A stretch of DNA of 64,000 bases. Origin: PGYR01 sp046290495. Its GTDB lineage: Bacteria > Bacteroidota > Ignavibacteria > Kapaibacteriales > UBA2268. The DNA lies in NCBI GenBank assembly GCA_046290495.1, contig JBKAGT010000001.1, positions 180,941 through 244,940 of the forward strand, read 5' to 3'. A model generated the notes under the pieces. The model searched no databases. It was not told the origin of the DNA and saw only the letters and a list, made by a program, of their open reading frames with translations. The position numbers and the translations under genes were made by a program. How positions within the stretch are numbered: position 1 is the stretch's first letter; each line of letters opens with the position of its first letter. This document shows, in pieces, positions 43,515 to 52,165 of the stretch.

Positions 43515-44045
43515 ATGAAAAAGATAGTTTTTATACTTACAACTACGTTTCTATTGATTAGTTGCAAAGAAGAGATACCTACAAACAGTCTGATACAAAC
43601 AGAATATTCACTAGAAGGTTTGGAAAACGATCCTAACTGGTCAGAAATTAGTAACTATACTGTGTTCGAATCTTACCCCTGTTATATTACGGAAATAGAT
43701 TCCGCCAAATGTATTGAAAGTAAAGAAGAGTTAGATAGAATTTATGACGCAAAAGTAGCCGAGAAAGGAGAAATAGTTGGTATAACTAAATGCAATAGTG
43801 AAATTAGCGATTATTACATAGATTTCAATAGTGAAGCATTAATCGTAGTTTTTAAGACCTCTAACGGTGGTACAACCAACACAAGAAAAGTTTTTTATAA
43901 TGACAGTTTAGACAAAACTATTTATTTTTTAAATATTGTACCTAAAGACCCAACATATAATATTTCTCATTACGCTGAAGCAATGAGTGTCCCAAAATCT
44001 GGAGAAATCCAAATAATTATCAATAATGAAACTAAGGTAGAGTGA
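43515..44045 (+). CDS. Small lipoprotein, function unknown
   Basis: 176 residues with a lipoprotein signal MKKIVFILTTTFLLISCKEE (lipobox LISC, Cys17). The mature region contains Cys residues at ESYPCYI, AKCIESKEEL and ITKCNSEI, which could form a disulphide. It ends in strands IYFLNIVPKDPTYN and GEIQIIINNETKVE. No known family recognised. It lies 40 nt downstream of the T9SS gene and may share its transcript. Confidence 0.7.
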   Translation: MKKIVFILTTTFLLISCKEEIPTNSLIQTEYSLEGLENDPNWSEISNYTVFESYPCYITEIDSAKCIESKEELDRIYDAKVAEKGEIVGITKCNSEISDYYIDFNSEALIVVFKTSNGGTTNTRKVFYNDSLDKTIYFLNIVPKDPTYNISHYAEAMSVPKSGEIQIIINNETKVE

Positions 44046-44082
44046 TAACAAGAAAGGAGTGAGTGGGTGTAGCCAGAGAATG

Positions 44083-44222
44083 ACCACCCATGCCTTTGGC
44101 TTGGCGCGCCCGCCCTTCGGTCACCCCTCCATCGGAGGGGAATCCCAGAGGTGTTACAAAAGATGACGAGAATAATTCCCCTCCTGTGGAGGGGTGGCAA
44201 CGCCTGGCGTTGACGGGGTGGT
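44083..44222. repeat. Palindromic MITE-like repeat, copy 1 (upstream of DUF559 gene)
   Basis: About 140 bp with ends ACCACCC and GGGGTGGT. It holds an internal hairpin CCCCTCC-ATC-GGAGGGG (44124-44140), then AGAGGTGTTACAAAAGATGA, then a second hairpin CCCCTCCTGTGGAGGGG (about 44178-44194). A closely matching copy lies at 44681-44799, in the same orientation, on the other side of the DUF559 gene. Similarity runs on into AAAGAAA after both. Confidence 0.75.
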
Positions 44223-44235
44223 AAAGAAACTAGAT

Positions 44236-44631
44236 ATGATAAAACATATGCGCGATTATAGAAAATACTCAGAACTACCGTACAATCCAAAGTTGAAACA
44301 AAGAGCAAAAGAGCTTAGAAAAGCAGGAGTGCTAAGCGAAGTGCTAATGTGGAAACAGCTAAAAAAAACACAATTATTGGGATTAGATTTTGATAGACAA
44401 AAGATAATAGGTAATTACATAGTTGATTTTTTTAATGCTAACTTAGGATTAGTTATTGAGATTGATGGCACTAGCCATGACGACAAGCAAGAATATGATG
44501 AGCACAGGCAAGCATTTTTAGAAGGGTTAGGTTTGAAAGTAGTAAGGTACCAAGACAAAGATGTAAAGCACAATTTGGATGGTGTAATTACAAATTTGAC
44601 GGAGGTTTGTCAGAAGTTACTTGAGGAATAA
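44236..44631 (+). CDS. DUF559 endonuclease-like protein within a repeat pair
   Basis: 131 residues from ATG 44236. DUF559 has the restriction-endonuclease-like (Vsr-type) fold. Signature residues are visible: Glu35 in LSEVLMWKQL, then GLDFDRQKIIGNYIVDFF with Asp64, then LVIEIDGTSH with Glu75 and Asp77, and VVRYQDKDV. All candidate catalytic acids are present, so it could be active. The gene starts 13 nt after one copy of a palindromic repeat and ends 49 nt before the other copy. This suggests that gene plus repeats move, or are maintained, as a unit. Function unproven. Confidence 0.85.
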   Translation: MIKHMRDYRKYSELPYNPKLKQRAKELRKAGVLSEVLMWKQLKKTQLLGLDFDRQKIIGNYIVDFFNANLGLVIEIDGTSHDDKQEYDEHRQAFLEGLGLKVVRYQDKDVKHNLDGVITNLTEVCQKLLEE

Positions 44632-44680
44632 TCATTATTTGAAGTAATATGAGTTGTAACTACCCAAGCATTAATAAACA

Positions 44681-44799
44681 ACCACCCCGCCCTTCGGGCA
44701 CCCCTCCAGCGGAGGGGAATTCCAGAGGTGTTACAAAAGATGACGAGAACACTTCCCCTCCTGTGGAGGGGGGCAACGCCCTAGCGTTGACGGGATGGT
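44681..44799. repeat. Palindromic MITE-like repeat, copy 2 (downstream of DUF559 gene)
   Basis: 119 bp with imperfect terminal inverted repeats ACCACCCCG / CGGGATGGT. It has the same two internal hairpins as copy 1 (CCCCTCC-AGC-GGAGGGG at 44701-44717 and CCCCTCCTGTGGAGGGG at 44756-44772) and the shared core AGAGGTGTTACAAAAGATGA. It lacks the extra GCCTTTGGCTTGGCGC segment of copy 1. Confidence 0.75.
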
Positions 44800-44929
44800 A
44801 AAGAAATGGTCTCTTGATTTACAACCACATAAAGATTAACTCTAATAATATAGTAGCTTATTCTTGACAGTTTTACTATTTTTTAGTAATATTGTGAGAT
44901 ATAAAATTATTCTAAATAGGAGATACTAA

Positions 44930-45532
44930 ATGAATTATATAAAACAAGCAGTTCTAGTACTTTTTATGGCTATGTTAGCTATTAGCTGTAGTGACGACAA
45001 AGCTGTAGATACAGGCGATGGTGATGGCAACGGTGATAATATTCCTAACACCAAAGTTGTGGTTACTACTGAAGTGGAAGGAAATGTAGAACATACAAAA
45101 ACCATCGAAATAATAGATGATTCTTTTGTTCCAGCTACAGCATCAGTGACTGGTTCATACAATGAATTAACAGGAATGTTTTTGATACAAATTATGGAAA
45201 CCGAAAATTCTATACCAAATTATATGGTTTCATTTTCTGCAAGAATAAGCGATTTTGAAAATGGAAGTTATAGTTTCTCTTCGGGTGATAATATGTTTAT
45301 CTCGGGTACTTATTTGAACAACGAGCTTGATCAATCCAATTACTTGGCTACTTCTGTTGATTTTAACATTACAAATTTAAATTATATTGGCCTTGAGAAC
45401 AGAACTCTAGGTACTTACTATACTTCTGGTGACATAACTATGAACGTGGACTATGATGGACAAAATATGGTTGTCAAGATTTCATTAGATAATGCACCAA
45501 TTGCTTATACTAATATGAATGTTGGCGGATAA
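44930..45532 (+). CDS. Lipoprotein, function unknown
   Basis: 200 residues. Lipoprotein signal MNYIKQAVLVLFMAMLAISC (lipobox AISC, Cys20), then an acidic Gly-Asp linker (DTGDGDGNGDN). The beta-rich domain (about 40-200) has VPATASVTGSYNELTGMFLI, FENGSYSFSSGDNMFISGTY and GDITMNVDYDGQNMVVKISL. It resembles small calycin/jelly-roll lipoproteins such as the two at 48585 and 49207 in style, but not in clear sequence. Followed by a good terminator. No function assigned. Confidence 0.7.
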   Translation: MNYIKQAVLVLFMAMLAISCSDDKAVDTGDGDGNGDNIPNTKVVVTTEVEGNVEHTKTIEIIDDSFVPATASVTGSYNELTGMFLIQIMETENSIPNYMVSFSARISDFENGSYSFSSGDNMFISGTYLNNELDQSNYLATSVDFNITNLNYIGLENRTLGTYYTSGDITMNVDYDGQNMVVKISLDNAPIAYTNMNVGG

Positions 45533-45564
45533 ACCTTTAAAGCCATATTAGATATTAACTATAA

Positions 45565-45591
45565 GAGTCATTTTTCAATGGCTCTTTTTTT
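45565..45591 (+). terminator. Rho-independent terminator after the lipoprotein gene
   Basis: Stem GAGTCATT / AATGGCTC (one G-T pair) with a 4-nt loop (TTTC), followed by TTTTTTT. It lies 33 nt after the stop at 45532. Confidence 0.8.
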
Positions 45592-45597
45592 ATATAC

Positions 45598-45628
45598 AAA
45601 AAAGCCCAGCCAACTGACTGAGCTTTTG
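45598..45628 (-). terminator. Rho-independent terminator for the yciO-like gene
   Basis: Read on the minus strand: GCTCAG (45623-45618), inner pairs, loop, CTGGGC (45609-45604), then TTTTTT. It lies 23 nt beyond the stop at 45651 and back to back with the plus-strand terminator. Confidence 0.8.
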
Positions 45629-45650
45629 TTATAAAATTATTGATATAAAC

Positions 45651-46292
45651 TTACACTTCTTCAGTGTAGAGCATTTCGTCTAACTTTTCGCCACCTGCTG
45701 CTTTTCTAATTACTTTGAACTCTTGTTCGGTCATATCTATCACGCTCGAATCACCTACAAAGTCATAAGCATCGGAAGTAACAGTTAAGTCAACTTGTTT
45801 TCCAAAGAAGTCAATTATTTCTTCTGGCGTTTGCAATGTGTCGTCTTCATTCTTAGCTGAGATAGCTAATATTGGGTTCCCAACTTCTTGAAGCAATAGC
45901 TGAACCAACTCATTGTTCGGCACTCTAATCCCTGCAGTGCTTCTCTTTGGATTATACGCAAAGTGAGGTACATTTTTGGAAGCTGGTAAAATGAATGTAT
46001 ATGGTCCAGGTATCAGTGCTTTGATAGTTCTGTAAGCCACATTGTCCACCTTTGCAAACTCCGAAATATTTGCCAAATCACGACATAAGAATGTAAGCTG
46101 ATGGTCTTTGCTAAGTCGTCTTATTAATCTAATTTTGTCAATCGCACTTTTGTTGGAAAGGTCGCACCCTAGACTGAATCCGCTATCAGTTGGATATAAT
46201 ATTACCGCGCCGTCTTTCAATGCATCTGCTGCCATCTTAACTTTTCTCATCTCAGGAGTTTCTGAGTGAATATTCAATATTTCTTTAGCCAT
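45651..46292 (-). CDS. yciO: YciO/YrdC/Sua5-family protein (threonylcarbamoyl-AMP synthase-like)
   Basis: 213 residues with the YrdC domain: GAVILYPTDSGFSLGCDLSN, IRRLSKDHQLTFLCRDLAN, IPGPYTFILPASKNVP, RSTAGIRVPNN and VGNPILAISAKN. The HQLTFLCRDLA segment, in place of the KxRxxxKPL of true TsaC/Sua5, places it in the YciO branch. Whether YciO proteins make threonylcarbamoyl-AMP for tRNA t6A in vivo is debated. A strong Shine-Dalgarno GGAGGA precedes ATG 46292. It lies 13 nt downstream of the permease gene on the same strand. Confidence 0.88.
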   Translation of the reverse strand: MAKEILNIHSETPEMRKVKMAADALKDGAVILYPTDSGFSLGCDLSNKSAIDKIRLIRRLSKDHQLTFLCRDLANISEFAKVDNVAYRTIKALIPGPYTFILPASKNVPHFAYNPKRSTAGIRVPNNELVQLLLQEVGNPILAISAKNEDDTLQTPEEIIDFFGKQVDLTVTSDAYDFVGDSSVIDMTEQEFKVIRKAAGGEKLDEMLYTEEV

Positions 46293-46305
46293 TTGTCCTC
46301 CAAGA

Positions 46306-47760
46306 TTATGTTGTAGAATGATTCTTCTTATTGAAGTATATGTAGAATGGAATACCTAAAGATAATAAAAATAGTCCGAAAACCGAACGAATTATTTCTG
46401 ATTCACCATTTACATAACTGTATATATCTGTATAAAGTGTAGAGACAACATATATTGTAGCAACAATAACGAATATTGCTGGCACAAATGGATAACCCCA
46501 TACTCTATATGGTCTTGGGGCATCTGGCATTTTTTTCCTAAGTACAAATACTCCATAAGCACCTGCGGCATAGAAAATCCAACTCACGAATATCAGCATA
46601 TCAGTCAATTGATCAAATGTACCAGACATTACCAGCGCACAAGACCAGACTGCTTGCAGTATCAATGCATTGCCAGGAGTAAAGAATTTATCGTGACTCT
46701 TGCCAATTTTCTTGAAGAATAACCCCTTTTGTGACATAGCATAGTAGACTCTTGAGCTAACCATTATAGTCCCATTGGTAGTACCAAAAGTAGAGACCAT
46801 AACTGCTGCTGCTACGAACATAGCACCCACCGGACCCATGGCTATATTAGCTACGTCGGCTGCTATTCTTGAGCTACCAGCCATTTGTTCTACTGGTATT
46901 ACATATAAGAATGCAACATTAATTAATAGATAAACAGCGATAATAATGAATGTGCCTGTAATCAGAGATTTTGGGATGTTTATCTGTGGTTTCTTTACTT
47001 CACCAGCTATGTAAGTAATATTGTTCCATCCATCGTAGGACCAGAAAGCAGCTGACAACGCACCTATAATACCAGCAAATATGTAGTTGGTATTTGAGCT
47101 GAACGAAGGCGCATCTGTGACAAGATTTACAGTGCTACCCTCACTGAAAGCAAAACCAAAACCAACAAGAACCAATATTGCCAATACTTTTGCAATGGTG
47201 AAAACTAGAGATATTCGGCCACCAAACCTTACTCCTAGATAATTTACGAAGCTTAGGAATAGTATAGTACCGATAGTAATTGCCTTTACCCCAATATTCT
47301 CTAGCGGATAGAACTTGCCAATAAAAGGAATAGTAAACGTGATACTCTGCTCTGTGGCGGTGGAGAACCGGGGCATAATGAATGCTGAGAATTCTTGTGA
47401 ATATTCGGCGAAAACATAAGCAATTGAAGCAATAGAACCAGTTTGAATTACTGCCAGTAAAGCCCATCCGTACATATAGGCAATGAACTTACCATACATT
47501 TTTTCGAAATAGATATACTGCCCACCAGTTTCTGGAATCATGGAAGCAACTTCGGCATTGGACAATGCACCAAACAAAGTTAATACGCCAGCTAGCACCC
47601 ATACGAAAAGCATTAGCTCTGGTGAACCAGTTACTTCAGCCATCACGGCTGGTTTTTTGAAAATACCAGAACCGATTACGGCACCAACTACTATTGCTAA
47701 GGTAGTATATAGACCTAATGTAGGGAGTAACCCCTTCTTGGGCTTAATGTTTTCTTCCAT
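46306..47760 (-). CDS. APC-family amino-acid permease
   Basis: 484 residues from ATG 47760 (an in-frame GTG two codons earlier is possible). Twelve membrane helices of the amino acid-polyamine-organocation superfamily are apparent. TM1 reads LATLYTTLAIVVGAVIGSGIFKKP, close to the conserved GSGIF substrate-backbone loop. TM6 has IGALSAAFWSYDGWNNITYIAGEVKKP, and TM8 GTTNGTIMVSSRVYYAMSQKGLF. These are typical of the LAT/SteT-like exchangers. The substrate is not defined. It is next to yciO with a 13-nt gap. Confidence 0.88.
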   Translation of the reverse strand: MEENIKPKKGLLPTLGLYTTLAIVVGAVIGSGIFKKPAVMAEVTGSPELMLFVWVLAGVLTLFGALSNAEVASMIPETGGQYIYFEKMYGKFIAYMYGWALLAVIQTGSIASIAYVFAEYSQEFSAFIMPRFSTATEQSITFTIPFIGKFYPLENIGVKAITIGTILFLSFVNYLGVRFGGRISLVFTIAKVLAILVLVGFGFAFSEGSTVNLVTDAPSFSSNTNYIFAGIIGALSAAFWSYDGWNNITYIAGEVKKPQINIPKSLITGTFIIIAVYLLINVAFLYVIPVEQMAGSSRIAADVANIAMGPVGAMFVAAAVMVSTFGTTNGTIMVSSRVYYAMSQKGLFFKKIGKSHDKFFTPGNALILQAVWSCALVMSGTFDQLTDMLIFVSWIFYAAGAYGVFVLRKKMPDAPRPYRVWGYPFVPAIFVIVATIYVVSTLYTDIYSYVNGESEIIRSVFGLFLLSLGIPFYIYFNKKNHSTT

Positions 47761-47830
47761 GAACACCTAATTGTTATGACTATTCCAAAGATACTGAATA
47801 ATAAAAGAATAACAAAGGTGATTTTGAGTT

Positions 47831-48430
47831 TTAGAAATACATGTTTCTAATACCAGTATTCATCATATCAATACCTATAGCACCAACGAAGAAACCATTT
47901 AAGCGGACAGCTATTTCCATATTTTTGTCAAATGCTATTCTTAGTCTTTCATTTTTCAATCTATCGCGCACAAATTTTAGAGCCATAACTATATTAAAAC
48001 AAATAAAAGTAGCCCCTACTAGGGTTATGATTCCAAACCCGTAGTCCAACTTTTCTTTCATAAGAATAGCGAGCGATATTGTACCAGCACCAACCATAAA
48101 TGGAAGAGCAATCTCATTTGCTAGATCATCTAGGTTTTCCTTCATTCTGAGCATAGCTTTCTGTCCTTTGACTATGTAAAAGTAAGCAAAGGAGAACAAT
48201 ACTATACCACCAAATATTCTAAAAGACTCAAAGTTGATTTGGAATACTTGTGTGAATAGTACATCACCAAATAAGAAAAAAAGGAAATAAATCATAAATG
48301 ATGTGAATGTCGCTTTGAACATAACCTTTGCGAATTCCTTGTGCTCCAGTTCTTCCATGATTGGTAATAGATAAAGAAATAGTGCTATTGGGTTAATCAT
48401 AACCACAAATGCAATAAAAAGTGAAAACAT
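47831..48430 (-). CDS. MarC-family integral membrane protein
   Basis: 199 residues with six predicted helices. The MarC signature begins FIAFVVMINPIALFLYLLPIM in TM1. It also has FRIFGGIVLFSFAYFYI and a second half with LPFMVGAGTISLAI, matching the internally duplicated NPxG...GAGxI pattern of the family. The C-terminus is GFFVGAIGIDMMNTGIRNMYF. MarC proteins were once linked to multiple antibiotic resistance, but that link was withdrawn; the transport role is unknown. Confidence 0.88.
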   Translation of the reverse strand: MFSLFIAFVVMINPIALFLYLLPIMEELEHKEFAKVMFKATFTSFMIYFLFFLFGDVLFTQVFQINFESFRIFGGIVLFSFAYFYIVKGQKAMLRMKENLDDLANEIALPFMVGAGTISLAILMKEKLDYGFGIITLVGATFICFNIVMALKFVRDRLKNERLRIAFDKNMEIAVRLNGFFVGAIGIDMMNTGIRNMYF

Positions 48431-48584
48431 TATATTTTTTAGATTTTTTTAGTTTCTAGTATTACGAAACTATTGTATTAGAGCGATAAAACATAGAATA
48501 TCAGTAAATTTTGATTGTGTACATTATAATTTCTTCATATTTTTGGGTATAATTTTTTTAATACAATAATGGAGGATTTTCTTA

Positions 48585-49076
48585 ATGAAAAAATTATTAA
48601 CAAACCTAGTGTTCATTCTTTGTATAGCATTAGTTGCAACTTCTTGTAAAGATGAAGATGATAGCACAGGTCCAAGCGATTTGAAAATTGGTGAAATGAC
48701 TGCTACTGTTGGTGGAGATGATTTTAAAGCTGGTAATGCTTTGTATTTCAATAGCACTAATCTAGTTTCAGGTGGCGAACAAGTTGGTGGATTAACTAAT
48801 TTATATGATGTAAATACGATTTCAGTTCAATTAGCACAAGTTGGTGGTGAGCCAGAAGTTAAATCTTACACAGCTATTTGCTTTTATCAAGAAACAAGAG
48901 GAAGTGCACCGGGTGCTACCACTACTGAATCTTGGAATGCAAATAATGGTACATGCGAAATAACAGAAATAGACGGCGATATGGTAAAAGGTACTTTCTC
49001 TTTTACAGGAACAAACAGTGATGATGGTACTACTAAAAAAGTATCTGGCTCATTCTACGTTCAAAGACAAGGATAG
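48585..49076 (+). CDS. Small lipoprotein, paralogue 1 of a pair
   Basis: 163 residues. The lipoprotein signal MKKLLTNLVFILCIALVATSC (Cys21) is followed by an acidic KDEDDSTGPSDL linker. The single beta-sandwich or calycin-like domain has IGEMTATVGGDDFKAGNALY, YTAICFYQETRG and NNGTCEITEIDGDMVKGTFSF, ending KKVSGSFYVQRQ. The two Cys in the domain could form a disulphide. This layout is like the DUF6252-type lipoproteins of Bacteroidota. Followed by a terminator and a paralogue. Confidence 0.78.
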   Translation: MKKLLTNLVFILCIALVATSCKDEDDSTGPSDLKIGEMTATVGGDDFKAGNALYFNSTNLVSGGEQVGGLTNLYDVNTISVQLAQVGGEPEVKSYTAICFYQETRGSAPGATTTESWNANNGTCEITEIDGDMVKGTFSFTGTNSDDGTTKKVSGSFYVQRQG

Positions 49077-49113
49077 ATTTTATTAATCTTAGTTGTATAA
49101 CTTGAGATATTTT

Positions 49114-49145
49114 GCCCAATAGATTTTGCTCTATTGGGCTTTTTT
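49114..49145 (+). terminator. Rho-independent terminator
   Basis: Perfect 9-bp stem GCCCAATAG / CTATTGGGC (49114-49122 with 49131-49139), 8-nt loop, TTTTTT tail. It lies 37 nt after the first lipoprotein gene. The stem is almost the same as the one following the second paralogue. Confidence 0.9.
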
Positions 49146-49206
49146 ATTGCTACGAGTTTTATTAACTTGTAGTACTAATTATTTTTCAATATATGTGAGG
49201 ACGTTT

Positions 49207-49704
49207 ATGAGCCGATTTATCAAGAGTTTTATCTTAGTTATTAGTATGATGTTATTAATTACATCATGTAGTGATGATGATAATCCTACTGGACCAGAAG
49301 ATCTAGCGTTAGGGGAATTAGTAGCAGAGATAGATGGTAATAGATGGAAAGCTACTTTCGCTTATTTCTATAATAATATTAATGGTATTACTGGTTTTGA
49401 AGTGGATGTTACAAATCCACTTAGCAGCGATAGAAATGCAATAAGTTTAAATTTTATGACAGATAATGAAATTCAAGAAGAAACATATACAGTATTCTGC
49501 TCTTACCAAGAGTCATCTGGCCTTGATATAGAAGATAACAATGCATGGCAAGATTCTGAAGGTACATGTGTAGTTACAGAGATTTCAGAAACAGAAATCA
49601 AAGGGACTTTTTCTTTTAGAGGTGTAAACCTCAAAGATGATAGTGATATAAAAGAAATTTCTGGTTCATTTTACGTAACTAGAGAAGATAATGGAGAATT
49701 ATAG
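49207..49704 (+). CDS. Small lipoprotein, paralogue 2 of a pair
   Basis: 165 residues from ATG 49207, chosen because it gives the lipoprotein signal MSRFIKSFILVISMMLLITSC (Cys21); the longer frame reads back into the preceding terminator. The acidic linker SDDDNPTGPEDL is followed by LGELVAEIDGNRWKATFAYF, YTVFCSYQESSG, SEGTCVVTEISETEIKGTFSF and KEISGSFYVTRED. These align motif for motif with the upstream paralogue, including both cysteines. The gene-plus-terminator unit has clearly been duplicated. Confidence 0.78.
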   Translation: MSRFIKSFILVISMMLLITSCSDDDNPTGPEDLALGELVAEIDGNRWKATFAYFYNNINGITGFEVDVTNPLSSDRNAISLNFMTDNEIQEETYTVFCSYQESSGLDIEDNNAWQDSEGTCVVTEISETEIKGTFSFRGVNLKDDSDIKEISGSFYVTREDNGEL

Positions 49705-49734
49705 TTTATTAAAATTAAACTAATTTAATTCTTA

Positions 49735-49767
49735 GCCCAATAGCGTCAAGTTATTGGGCTTTTTTTG
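49735..49767 (+). terminator. Rho-independent terminator
   Basis: Stem GCCCAATA / TATTGGGC (49735-49742 with 49752-49759), 9-nt loop, then a T8 tail, 30 nt after the second lipoprotein gene. Nearly the same stem as at 49114. Confidence 0.9.
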
Positions 49768-49848
49768 TGCATTTTATATTATCATTGATTTTACTACTCT
49801 TTTTGATTAATTTTGTGTTTTAAAATTCAATCACTTAGGGTAAATATT

Positions 49849-50739
49849 ATGAGCAACAAAATGTTTAGAGGTACATATACAGCAATTGTTACTCCTTTCA
49901 AGCAAGATATGTCAATTGATTTCGATGCTTTCAAGAAGCATTTGGATCATCAGATAGACAGTGGAGTAAGTGGTATAGTTGTTTGTGGCTCTACTGGTGA
50001 GTCTGCTACTTTGAACACCAAAGAGAAGGTAGCTCTAATTACAACTGCTATTGCTCATGTTGACAAGCGAGTGCCAATTATAGCTGGTACTGGCTCTAAC
50101 AACACCCAAGCAACGATTGATTTATCATTAGTGGCGAAAGAGCTAGGAGCAGATGCTACATTGTTAGTTGCTCCTTACTACAATAAGCCATCGCAGGAAG
50201 GACTATATAACCACTACCGAATGATAGCAGACGCCGTTGATATGCCACACATTATCTATAATGTTCCAGGCAGAAGCACTGTGAATATACTTCCTGAAAT
50301 TCAGATAAAATTAGCTGAAGAATTCGAGAATATAGTCGCTACCAAAGAAGCATCAGGCGATATGGAACAGATAATGACTATGGTGAATCATTCACCTGAC
50401 AACTTCTCTGTCCTTTCTGGTGATGATGCTATTACTCTACCTTTGATTGCTACTGGAGTAGATGGTGTGGTTTCTGTACTTTCTAACTATGCACCCAAGA
50501 TGTTCTCTGATTGTATAAATGCAGCACTGAATGATGATTACAAAACAGCAAGAGAATTGCACTATAAACTTATGAACCTGATGCAGCTTAACTTTGCAGA
50601 GCCGAACCCAGTTCCAGCGAAGACTGCATTGCAGATGATGGGGATGATGGAAGACAATTTCCGTATGCCACTAATGCAAATAACAGACGCAACTCGTGAA
50701 TTGCTAAAAGATGAAATGCAAAAAGTAGGACTTCTTTAA
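49849..50739 (+). CDS. dapA: 4-hydroxy-tetrahydrodipicolinate synthase DapA
   Basis: 296 residues from ATG 49849 (MSNKMFRGTYTAIVTPF); an upstream in-frame ATG at 49813 adds 12 non-homologous residues. A TIM-barrel aldolase that condenses pyruvate with aspartate semialdehyde in lysine/meso-diaminopimelate synthesis. Visible sites are VCGSTGESATL (substrate Thr loop), the catalytic Tyr in IIYNVPGRS and the Schiff-base Lys in NIVATKEASGDMEQI. The length is normal. The next gene starts one base after its stop, so they are co-translated. Confidence 0.96.
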   Translation: MSNKMFRGTYTAIVTPFKQDMSIDFDAFKKHLDHQIDSGVSGIVVCGSTGESATLNTKEKVALITTAIAHVDKRVPIIAGTGSNNTQATIDLSLVAKELGADATLLVAPYYNKPSQEGLYNHYRMIADAVDMPHIIYNVPGRSTVNILPEIQIKLAEEFENIVATKEASGDMEQIMTMVNHSPDNFSVLSGDDAITLPLIATGVDGVVSVLSNYAPKMFSDCINAALNDDYKTARELHYKLMNLMQLNFAEPNPVPAKTALQMMGMMEDNFRMPLMQITDATRELLKDEMQKVGLL

Positions 50740-50740
50740 T

Positions 50741-52012
50741 TTGGGAAAACTAAATCCATCTGACATTGAGCAGATTTTAGACGATATTTCAGCTAACGAC
50801 TATGACACCGAATTAGAAATACTTTCTGATTTGGTAAACCAACTTATCAAATCCGTAGATAGAAAGATGATAGGTGGTAGAGTCTGGAAATTAAGGCCTG
50901 ATAAATATGCTTACGAGCTACTTTACACAGCTGGTGATATGCGTGAGATTCCAATTGGATTTCTTAACTCACTAAGCAATGAGCTTTTTTTCAATGAGAT
51001 AAACTCACTTAGAACTAACAAGATACTCACAAACCGTGAGCAGAACAAAGAATTACAAAAGTTTGGTTTGGGTAACTATGCTGGTATGGGTGTAGGTGAA
51101 CTAATTCACTTGGAATCAGGTAAGTTCTTTGAGTATTTGATTGGATTTAATGCAGATGTATTTGATGATGAGTTGTATGAAAACCTTAGAATAATATCGC
51201 GCTTGGCAACTATTGCAATCAGAAACTTAGGCATCAAGAAGAAAGACAAACACCAAGGAAAAGAGCTAAACAAAGCAGGCGAAATACAGCGAAATTTACT
51301 ACCAGAGCACTATACAGAATTTCACGATTACAAAATATTTGGGCTCTGTCTTCCCGACCAAGAAGTTGGTGGAGATTACTTTGATTACATACGCAACGAG
51401 TCGAAAGACACGGAAGAAGAGTCATTAGGCGTATTGGTATGTGACTGTGCCAGCAAGGGTATGCCCGCTGCTATTCAAGCACTATTTGTATCTGGTGCTG
51501 TCCGTATGGCTATGGGTTTTTCTCCGAAAATTACTAATATGTTTGGGCGGTTAAACAACCTGATCCACAAGACTTTTTCCAGAGAAAGATTCGTAACAAT
51601 GTTCTATGGCGAGTTAACGCTATCGTCAAACAGACTTATACTTTATGCCAATGCAGGGCATTGTCCCCCCGTCCACTATCGACCATCACGTGATAAATTC
51701 CAAGACTTACCTCCAACGGGTGGCTTTCTTGGTATAATGCCTAACCAAAAGTACAAATTAGAAAATTGCCGAATGTTGCAGGGTGATACGCTTGTGCTAT
51801 ATACAGACGGTATAAGCGAGGCGATGAATGCACAAGGTGAGCTATTTGGTGAGCAGAGAATACGTGATACTATAAAAGAACACAATGAGAAGAGCTGTAA
51901 GGAAATCGCATATATGATATTGGAAAGAGTACAGAAGTTTTCTGCGAATTCAATTTATAATGATGATAAGACTTTGGTGGTAATTAAGAGGGAAAGGCCG
52001 GTTAGGGATTAG
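50741..52012 (+). CDS. PP2C-type (SpoIIE/RsbU) serine phosphatase
   Basis: 423 residues from TTG 50741, which directly follows the dapA stop; AGGA near 50727 may serve as ribosome site. An N-terminal region (about 20-175) looks like a degenerate GAF sensor. A linker coiled coil with GEIQRNLLPEH precedes the SpoIIE/PP2C domain (about 195-420). Metal-binding motifs are VGGDYFDYI, LVCDCASKGMPAAIQA (DCASKG in place of DVSGKG), LILYANAGHCPPVHY and TLVLYTDGISEAMN. Such phosphatases act on anti-sigma antagonists or second-messenger-regulated partners. No STAS or kinase partner is adjacent. Confidence 0.9.
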   Translation: MGKLNPSDIEQILDDISANDYDTELEILSDLVNQLIKSVDRKMIGGRVWKLRPDKYAYELLYTAGDMREIPIGFLNSLSNELFFNEINSLRTNKILTNREQNKELQKFGLGNYAGMGVGELIHLESGKFFEYLIGFNADVFDDELYENLRIISRLATIAIRNLGIKKKDKHQGKELNKAGEIQRNLLPEHYTEFHDYKIFGLCLPDQEVGGDYFDYIRNESKDTEEESLGVLVCDCASKGMPAAIQALFVSGAVRMAMGFSPKITNMFGRLNNLIHKTFSRERFVTMFYGELTLSSNRLILYANAGHCPPVHYRPSRDKFQDLPPTGGFLGIMPNQKYKLENCRMLQGDTLVLYTDGISEAMNAQGELFGEQRIRDTIKEHNEKSCKEIAYMILERVQKFSANSIYNDDKTLVVIKRERPVRD

Positions 52013-52013
52013 T

Positions 52014-52165
52014 TGTGTCGCTCCAACGGAGCTGTTTCTTTGGTTTTACTTTATTACTATTAATATACCGCCACTCTGTGGCTGTTCTCATTAGCACCAG
52101 CGGTGCGAAATGTTAATAGACTCTCGAATTGAAATCCGCAACACAAGCTCCATAGGAGCGGCATA
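52014..52165. repeat. REP-like hairpin array, left copy
   Basis: Four short hairpins in order: GCTCC-AAC-GGAGC (52020-52032), GCCAC-TCT-GTGGC (52070-52082), GCACC-AGC-GGTGC (52094-52106) and GCTCC-ATA-GGAGC (52147-52159). Conserved flanks include CTGTTTCTT, TATTAATATACC, ATGTTAATAG and GGCAT. The same four types occur in the same order on the other side of the transposase gene. Confidence 0.85.

Noticed and set aside
51686..51693. TCACGTGA core as a third parS site
   Set aside because: Only the inner 8 bases match; the flanks are wrong and it lies within the phosphatase gene.
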